Shown here in pieces: positions 58,902-64,000 of a stretch of 64,000 nt of DNA. Position 1 is the first letter of the stretch. Each line of letters starts with the position of its first letter. The DNA comes from DATKRB01 sp035532415 (GTDB lineage: Bacteria > Actinomycetota > Acidimicrobiia > Acidimicrobiales > RAAP-2). The notes below the pieces were generated by a model that ran no database searches, was not told the DNA's origin, and saw nothing but the letters and a program-made list of their open reading frames with translations. The translations under genes and the position numbers were made by a program. The stretch is taken from contig DATKRB010000056.1 in assembly GCA_035532415.1 (NCBI GenBank), forward strand, positions 1 through 64,000, written 5' to 3'.

Positions 58902-59367
58902 GATCGACATCCGGCTGTCCGTGAACGGCGAGCCCGTGCACGGGCGGGCCGAGGCGCGCAAGACCCTGGCCGACTTCCTCCGCGAGGACGGCGGCCTCAC
59001 CGGGACCCACCTGGCCTGTGAGCACGGGGTGTGCGGAGCATGCACGGTCCTCCTCGACGGCGAGGCCGTCCGGTCCTGCCTCCTGTTCGCCGTGCAGGCC
59101 GAGGGTTCGGAGGTGACCACCGTCGAGGGGCTCTCGCCTCCCGACGGGACCCTCAGCCCCGTGCAAGGGGCGTTCTGGGAGAACCACGGGCTCCAGTGCG
59201 GCTTCTGCACGCCGGGTTTCGTCGTGTCGGTCACCGCCTTCCTCCGGCGGAACCCCGACCCGACCGACGAGGAGATCCGCGAGGGCCTGTCGGGGAACCT
59301 CTGCCGCTGCACGGGCTACCAGGGGATCGTGAGGGCCGTCCGCGCCGCGGCGAGGGCGTCGGCATGA
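58894..59367 (+). CDS. Molybdenum hydroxylase 2Fe-2S subunit (CoxS-like)
   Basis: A 157-aa subunit with two clusters. The ferredoxin-like cluster has the cysteines in ACEHGVCGACTVLLDG and RSCLLFAVQ; the second, in the helical domain, has QCGFCTPGFVV and LCRCTGYQGIV. It passes electrons from the molybdenum site to FAD. ATG 58894 overlaps the end of the FAD subunit. The stop overlaps the large subunit start as ATGA. Confidence 0.95.
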   Translation: MDEIDIRLSVNGEPVHGRAEARKTLADFLREDGGLTGTHLACEHGVCGACTVLLDGEAVRSCLLFAVQAEGSEVTTVEGLSPPDGTLSPVQGAFWENHGLQCGFCTPGFVVSVTAFLRRNPDPTDEEIREGLSGNLCRCTGYQGIVRAVRAAARASA

Positions 59368-61743
59368 CCGAGAGCCCGCAACGAGCCGCGCCTTCGGCTC
59401 CCGCCGCACCGGCGACCGGCGGGACCGGCGCTCCTTCGGCGATCGGTCGCCTGGTCGGCCAGCGGGTGAGGCGCAAGGAGGACCCCCGCCTGCTCACCGG
59501 GCACGGCCGCTATCTCGACGACGTCGTGCTTCCCGGGATGCTGCACGCCCACTTCCTGCGCAGTGACGTCGCCCGGGCCCGGATCACCCGGATCGACACC
59601 ACCGCCGCCAGGGCCGCCGAAGGGGTCGTCGCCGTCCTCACCGCCGCCGACCTCAACCCCCACCTGGTCGGCGACATGCACGGGACCCTTTCGCCGGACA
59701 ACCCCGGTCCCCTGCTCCCCCTGGCCGAGCACGACGTCCGCCACGTGGGCGACCCGGTGGCGTTGATCGTCGCCTCCAACCGCTACCTGGCCGAGGACGC
59801 GGCGGAGCTCGTTGAGGTGGAGTACGAGACGCTGCCGCCCGTCGTCGACATGGAGCAGGCGTTGAGCAGCGACGACATCGTCGTCCACGCCGAGCTGTCC
59901 GACAACCTCTGCAGCCGGATGGAGGAGCCGATCGACGACGAGCTCCGGCGGATCTTCGACACCGCCCCCTACGTCATCACCGAGACCGTGCTCCAGCACC
60001 GGTACCTCCCGGTCCCCATGGAGACCCGCGGGGTCATCGCCGTTTGGGACCGCCACACCGGGCAGCTCGAGATCCGGATCTCCACCCAGTCCCCCCACGA
60101 CGTCCGCACCACCGCAGGCCGCATCACCGGGGTGCCGGAGCACCAGATCCGGGTGATCATGGGCGACGTCGGAGGCGGCTTCGGGCAGAAGGCCTACGTC
60201 GCCCGGGACGAGCAGGTGGTGATCCTGGCCGCCCACAAGCTCGGCCGCGCCGTGAAGTGGGTGGAGGACCGGCACGAGAACCTGGTCGCGGCCACGCACT
60301 CCCGCACCGAACGGGTGACCGTCACCCTGGCCGCCGACGAGTCGGGGCAGTTGCTGGGCGCCCACATCGACCACCTCGACGACGCGGGCGCGTACCCGGT
60401 GATGGGCTCGGGAGGCGCCGGGGCCTTCGTCGTCATGATGTTCAGCGGGCCCTACCGCCTGCCGAAGCTGGCCTACCGGACCACCTCGGTGTACACGAAC
60501 ACCTGCACCCGGGCGCCCTATCGGGGGCCCTGGCAGGCCGAGACCCTCGCCCGCGAGCAGGTGATGGACGTCCTGGCCCACCGGATCGGGATCGACCCGG
60601 TGGAATTGCGCCGTCGCAACGTCGTGCACCGTTCCGAGCTGCCCTACACGATGCCGGGCGGGATGCCCATCGCGGAGGTGTCCCCCGAGGAGACGCTCGA
60701 CCAGGCCATGACGATGATCGACCACCCGGGGTTCCGGGTCGAGCAGGCGCGGGCGCTCGACACCGGTCGCTACCTGGGGCTCGGGATCGGGCTCTACATC
60801 GAGCCCCAACCCGGCATGGGCCCCTACGGATCGGAGCCGGCCCAGATCCGTATGCAACCCGACGGTCATGTCGCCGTCTACCTGGGCTCGGGATCCCACG
60901 GGCAGGGGCTCGAGACGACCACCGCCCAGATCGTCGCCGAGCACCTGGGGATCGAGCCCGAGGACGTGTCGGTGCACCAGGGCGACACCGACGCCACGCC
61001 CTACGCCTTCGGGACCGGCGGGAGCCGGAGCGGGCCCATCCTCGGGGCTGCCGTTCGCCAGACCGCGCTCGTCGCCCGTGAGAAGATCCTGGCGATCGCC
61101 GCCCACCTGCTCGAGGCGTCCCCCGACGATCTCGACATCGACGGGGGGGGTCATCGCCGTCGCCGGGACGCCGGCCATCTCGGTCAACCTGGCCCAGGTG
61201 GCCATGACCGCCTACCTCAACCCGTCGGGGCTGCCGCCCGGGATGGACGCCGGGCTGGATTTCTCGAGCCGCTACCAGGCCCCGCCGTTCATGTTCTCCA
61301 ACGCCTGCCACGCCTGCACGGTGGAGGTCGACCCGGTGACCGGGACGGTCACCATCCTGCGCTACGTCGTGAGCGAGGACTGCGGCGTCATGATCAACCC
61401 CAACATCGTCGAAGGGCAGATCGACGGGGGCGTCGTGCAGGGGATCGGGGGGGTCCTGTACGAGCACTTCGTGTACGACGGCGACGGCAACCCGCTGACC
61501 ACCACCTTCCTCGACTACCTCCTCCCGACCGCCGCCGAGGTCCCCGAGATCGAGCACGGGCACATCGAGACCCCGGCGATGACGCCGGGGGGCTACAAGG
61601 GGGTCGGCGAGGGCGGGGCCATCGGCGCTCCGGCGGCGGTGGTGAACGCGGTAGCCGACGCGCTACGGGCGCTCGGCGTGGAGTCGCTGTCCCAGCCCCT
61701 GGGTCCCGCCCGCATCGTCGCCGCCATAGAGGCCGCCCGCTGA
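59364..61743 (+). CDS. Molybdenum hydroxylase large subunit (CoxL/XdhB-like), frameshifted
   Basis: Catalytic molybdopterin-cytosine-dinucleotide subunit, about 792 aa once the frameshift is mended. Part one (to about 61140) shows VRRKEDPRLLTGHGRYLDDV, HDVRTTAGRITGVPEHQIRV and GDVGGGFGQKAYVARDEQV; part two resumes with GVIAVAGTPAISVNLAQVAM and ends with the catalytic glutamate region GYKGVGEGGAIGAPAAVVNA. The break is at G8 (61143-61150); seven Gs would restore the frame. The substrate loop reads CTRAPYRGPWQAET, not the AYxCSFR of true CO dehydrogenase, so CO oxidation is unlikely. Substrate unknown. Confidence 0.85.
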
Positions 61744-61795
61744 CCACGCGGCATGCGGGCGCGAGAGGTCCTGCACCCGAGAGCTCGTCCGGGCC

Positions 61796-63196
61796 CTACA
61801 GGTGGCTGAAGCCTCCCGCCTCCTGGGGGGTCATCCCGACGGTAACCGGGTGCTTGTCGAAGTGGGCGATCGCCGCCTGCAGGTCGTCGAGCAGGATGCT
61901 CGCCAGGTCACGGCTCACCCCTTGGCGGACGAGCACCCGCTGCACCACGATGTCCGACGCCGTGCCGGTCAGCGAGTAGGCCGGTACCTGCCAGCCCCGG
62001 ACGCGCAGCCGGTCGGCCAGGTCGAAGAGACTGAAACCGGGATCCTGGCCATCCCTGATCCGCCAGGTCACCGCCGGGATGCCCTCCGCGGGGTCGCTCT
62101 CGCAGAGCAGCTCGAACGGTCCGAGCTCGGGGATCCTGGCGGCCAGGTACTGCCCCGTCGCGTAGGAGGCCTCGTGCACGGCCCGGTAGCCCTCGCGGCC
62201 GAGGCGGACGAACTCGTAGTACTGGGAGATGATCTGCCCGGCGGGACGGGAGAAGTTGATCTGGAAGTCCGGCATGTCGCCGCCGAGGTAGTTGACGTGA
62301 AAGACGAGGTCCGCGGGAAGGTCGCCGACGTCGCGCCAGATCACCCAGCCCACGCCCAACGGAGCGAGCCCGAACTTGTGCCCCGAGGTGCTCATCGACT
62401 TCACCCGGGGGATACGGAAGTCGAAGGCGACCTCCGGCGCGCAGAACGGGGCGAGGAACGCGCCGCTGGCCCCGTCCACGTGCATGTCGACGTCGATGCC
62501 CTTCTGCTCGGCCAGCGTGTCGAGCGCCTGGGACAGCTCGAGCACGGGCTCGTACCGGCCCGTATAGGTCACCCCGAAGGTCGGGACCACGAGGATCGTG
62601 TTCTCGTCGATCCGCTCGAGCATCTGCTCGGGCTCCATCCGGTACCGGCCGGGCGCCATGGGCACCTCGCGCATCTCGACGTCCCAGTACTTGGCGAACT
62701 TGTGCCACACCACCTGCACCGGCCCGCAGACGATGTTCGGCCGGTCCGTCGGCCTCCCCTCGGCCGCCCGCCGGGCCCGCCAACGCCACTTGGCCGCCAA
62801 CCCGCCGAGCATGCACCCCTCCGACGAGCCGAGGGTGGAGGTGCCCACCGCGCTCGCCGCGCCGGGTGCGTTCCACAGGTCGGCCAGCATGTGCACGCAC
62901 CGCCGCTCGATCTCCGCGGACTGGGGGTACTCGTCGCGGTCGACGAGGTTCTTGTCGATGGCCAGGTCCATCAGCTGATGGACCTCCGGCTCCTCCCAGG
63001 TCTGGCAGAACGTGGCGAGGTTCTGCCGGGCATTGCCGTCGAGCAGCAGCTCGTCGTGGATCGCCTGATAGGCCATCTTCGGGAGGGTCTGAGCCTCCGG
63101 GAAGGAGGTCTTCGGAAGGGCGGTGGCCAGGTCCTTCGACGCGAAGAGCGCGTCCGTCAGCTCCGAGCGAGGGGTGCGGCGCGTATGGAGAGCCAT
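61796..63196 (-). CDS. gadB: Glutamate decarboxylase
   Basis: A 466-aa PLP enzyme that turns glutamate into GABA and CO2, taking up a proton. The PLP lysine is in MSTSGHKFGLAPLGVGW, the cofactor-stacking region in GTSTLGSSEGCMLGGLAAKW, and the aspartate in VDMHVDGASGAFLAPF. Length equals Escherichia coli GadB (466). The C-terminus ends GGFSHL; the histidine needed for pH gating in E. coli is at a similar place. A TACCGT box six bases before ATG 63196 suggests a leaderless transcript. No GABA antiporter is in the window. Confidence 0.95.
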   Translation of the reverse strand: MALHTRRTPRSELTDALFASKDLATALPKTSFPEAQTLPKMAYQAIHDELLLDGNARQNLATFCQTWEEPEVHQLMDLAIDKNLVDRDEYPQSAEIERRCVHMLADLWNAPGAASAVGTSTLGSSEGCMLGGLAAKWRWRARRAAEGRPTDRPNIVCGPVQVVWHKFAKYWDVEMREVPMAPGRYRMEPEQMLERIDENTILVVPTFGVTYTGRYEPVLELSQALDTLAEQKGIDVDMHVDGASGAFLAPFCAPEVAFDFRIPRVKSMSTSGHKFGLAPLGVGWVIWRDVGDLPADLVFHVNYLGGDMPDFQINFSRPAGQIISQYYEFVRLGREGYRAVHEASYATGQYLAARIPELGPFELLCESDPAEGIPAVTWRIRDGQDPGFSLFDLADRLRVRGWQVPAYSLTGTASDIVVQRVLVRQGVSRDLASILLDDLQAAIAHFDKHPVTVGMTPQEAGGFSHL

Positions 63197-63235
63197 GCGG
63201 CGACGGTACCCCCTCGGGCGGGATGCCGGCCAGGG

Positions 63236-63988
63236 TCAGCCGTACGCTGCGGCCCGGACGGCCTCCCTGATGGCGGCGATGGACCGGAACGAGCCGCGCG
63301 CTGCCATCAGGGCGGGGAAGGTCACGCGGAACTCCTCCTCCACGGCGAGGAGGACGTTGATGCTGGCGTGGGAGGTGAGACCCGAGCGGTACAGGTCGTC
63401 GTCCTCGCCGATCGTCACCACGTCGTCGGGAAGGCGACCATGGTCGTCGAGGAGCGAGCGGATGCGGTCGTCGAGCTCGTCCCCGTCCCCACGGCCGGTC
63501 GACCGGCTCGGACGGGCGCCGCCCGACGAGGGGGGGAGCTGCTTGCACATGGCGGTCACCACCGCCGACGCCGTCCCGCCGCCGTGGCTGATGCTCACGC
63601 CGATCCGTCCGATCCCCGCCTCCGTCGCGGCGCGGGCCACCTCACCCGACAGGCCCAACCCGCAGGCACCCTCGGGGTGGTGGAGCACCTCAACGGAGCG
63701 GAGGTCGGAAAGCACCCCCGAGGCCTCGAGCACTCTCAGGGTGGCCGACTTGGCCGCGAACCGGGTGGCAAGGCCGGCGTTCGCGTTCGCGTTCGCGTTC
63801 GCGTTCGCGTTCGCGGCGCCGGGAACGCTGCCACAGGTCCGTAGCTCGTGATCGGTGTAGACCCTGCGCAGATAGCGGTCGCCGAACCGGTCGATCGATC
63901 CCCGGACGTCCCGGACCCGTACCAGGTCCACCGCGACCCGGCAGGTCGGGACGCCCACGCCGGGATCCTTCACCGCACCCTCCGTCAT
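63236..63988 (-). CDS. AcpS-type phosphopantetheinyl transferase fused to an acyl carrier protein
   Basis: A 250-aa fusion. Residues 15-145 form an AcpS-like domain: VAVDLVRVRDVRGSIDRFGD (metal aspartate), YTDHELRTC, TRFAAKSATLRVL, and GIGRIGVSISHGGGTASAVV. In FAAKS the glutamate of the usual FAAKE is a serine. After a linker, residues 172-245 form an acyl carrier domain, with the phosphopantetheine serine in DLYRSGLTSHASINVLLAVE. Between the two AcpS motifs is an Asn-Ala run from six GTTCGC repeats (63779-63814). AcpS would load the carrier in the same chain; the product pathway is unknown. Confidence 0.85.
   Translation of the reverse strand: MTEGAVKDPGVGVPTCRVAVDLVRVRDVRGSIDRFGDRYLRRVYTDHELRTCGSVPGAANANANANANANAGLATRFAAKSATLRVLEASGVLSDLRSVEVLHHPEGACGLGLSGEVARAATEAGIGRIGVSISHGGGTASAVVTAMCKQLPPSSGGARPSRSTGRGDGDELDDRIRSLLDDHGRLPDDVVTIGEDDDLYRSGLTSHASINVLLAVEEEFRVTFPALMAARGSFRSIAAIREAVRAAAYG
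63779..63814. repeat. Hexanucleotide microsatellite in the AcpS-ACP gene
   Basis: GTTCGC six times in a row. On the coding strand it gives alternating asparagine and alanine in a loop of the AcpS domain. Copy-number changes keep the frame. Confidence 0.92.
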
Positions 63989-64000
63989 TGCGCACCCATC

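Noticed and set aside
58014..61743. Aerobic carbon monoxide dehydrogenase (form I)
   Set aside because: The large subunit has TRAPYRGPW instead of the AYxCSFR active-site loop, so only a general molybdenum hydroxylase call is supported.

Overview
The window is high-GC DNA (roughly 70 % by eye) from a member of the Actinobacteriota. Evidence: a WhiB-family regulator beside two ArsA-type ATPases, a GlnR-type regulator beside two glutamine synthetases, a DUF929 thioredoxin with a VKOR partner, a topA-tmk-holB operon, frequent GTG starts, and at least a dozen genes with a TANNNT box 6-7 bases before the start codon (leaderless transcripts). An Acidimicrobiia-like lineage would fit, but that is inference.

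Layout. 1-2.4 kb: tail of a sensor kinase, a TetR repressor divergent from a DsrE-like and a VOC protein, and a DUF3054 membrane protein. 2.5-7.4 kb: tRNA-Thr, then holB, tmk and topA in one minus-strand operon with 4-bp overlaps. 7.6-14.0 kb: ion transport. A K+-independent H+-pyrophosphatase, and an APC/KimA-like permease with a fused OB-fold, divergent from two TrkA/RCK proteins. 14.0-19.7 kb: HAD phosphatase, a 24-aa membrane peptide, a primary-type sigma factor, an HIBADH-family dehydrogenase, an unknown helical protein and nadE. 19.8-23.2 kb: nitrogen block with a GlnR-like box, GSII, GSI and a GlnR-like regulator whose receiver has lost its aspartate. 23.2-33.3 kb: RidA, ErpA-like, Mrp, MBL hydrolase, NUDIX, DUF929/VKOR, WhiB/ArsA pair, a receiver-domain protein, CorC and tRNA-Pro. 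33.4-38.8 kb: orphan ParA, then a kinase/acyl-CoA dehydrogenase/SDR operon divergent from a TetR gene whose operator touches its start codon. 38.8-43.9 kb: DEAD-box helicase with cold-shock tail, a broken SDR gene, and a DNA methyltransferase with a nuclease-like tail followed by an unknown gene. 44-53.4 kb: an acyl-CoA dehydrogenase pair, a sugar transferase, a beta-propeller protein, a glycosyltransferase-51, a GNAT protein and an alpha/beta hydrolase.

53.4-57.7 kb is the accessory part. It holds a decayed VOC gene, a VapBC pair, and a segment of about 3 kb bounded by an intact tRNA-Ala and a 44-bp copy of its 3' half. That segment carries a Fic protein, a DUF4160/HTH toxin-antitoxin-like pair with a stop codon in the first gene, and a truncated frameshifted IS110 transposase. 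It looks like a decayed tRNA-integrated island.

57.7-64 kb: a molybdenum hydroxylase operon (FAD, 2Fe-2S and molybdopterin subunits; the last has a +1 frameshift in a G8 run), a glutamate decarboxylase, and an unusual AcpS-acyl carrier protein fusion. The best candidates for undescribed biology are the methyltransferase and its neighbour, the AcpS-ACP fusion, the permease-OB fusion with RCK partners, and the kinase/dehydrogenase operon.
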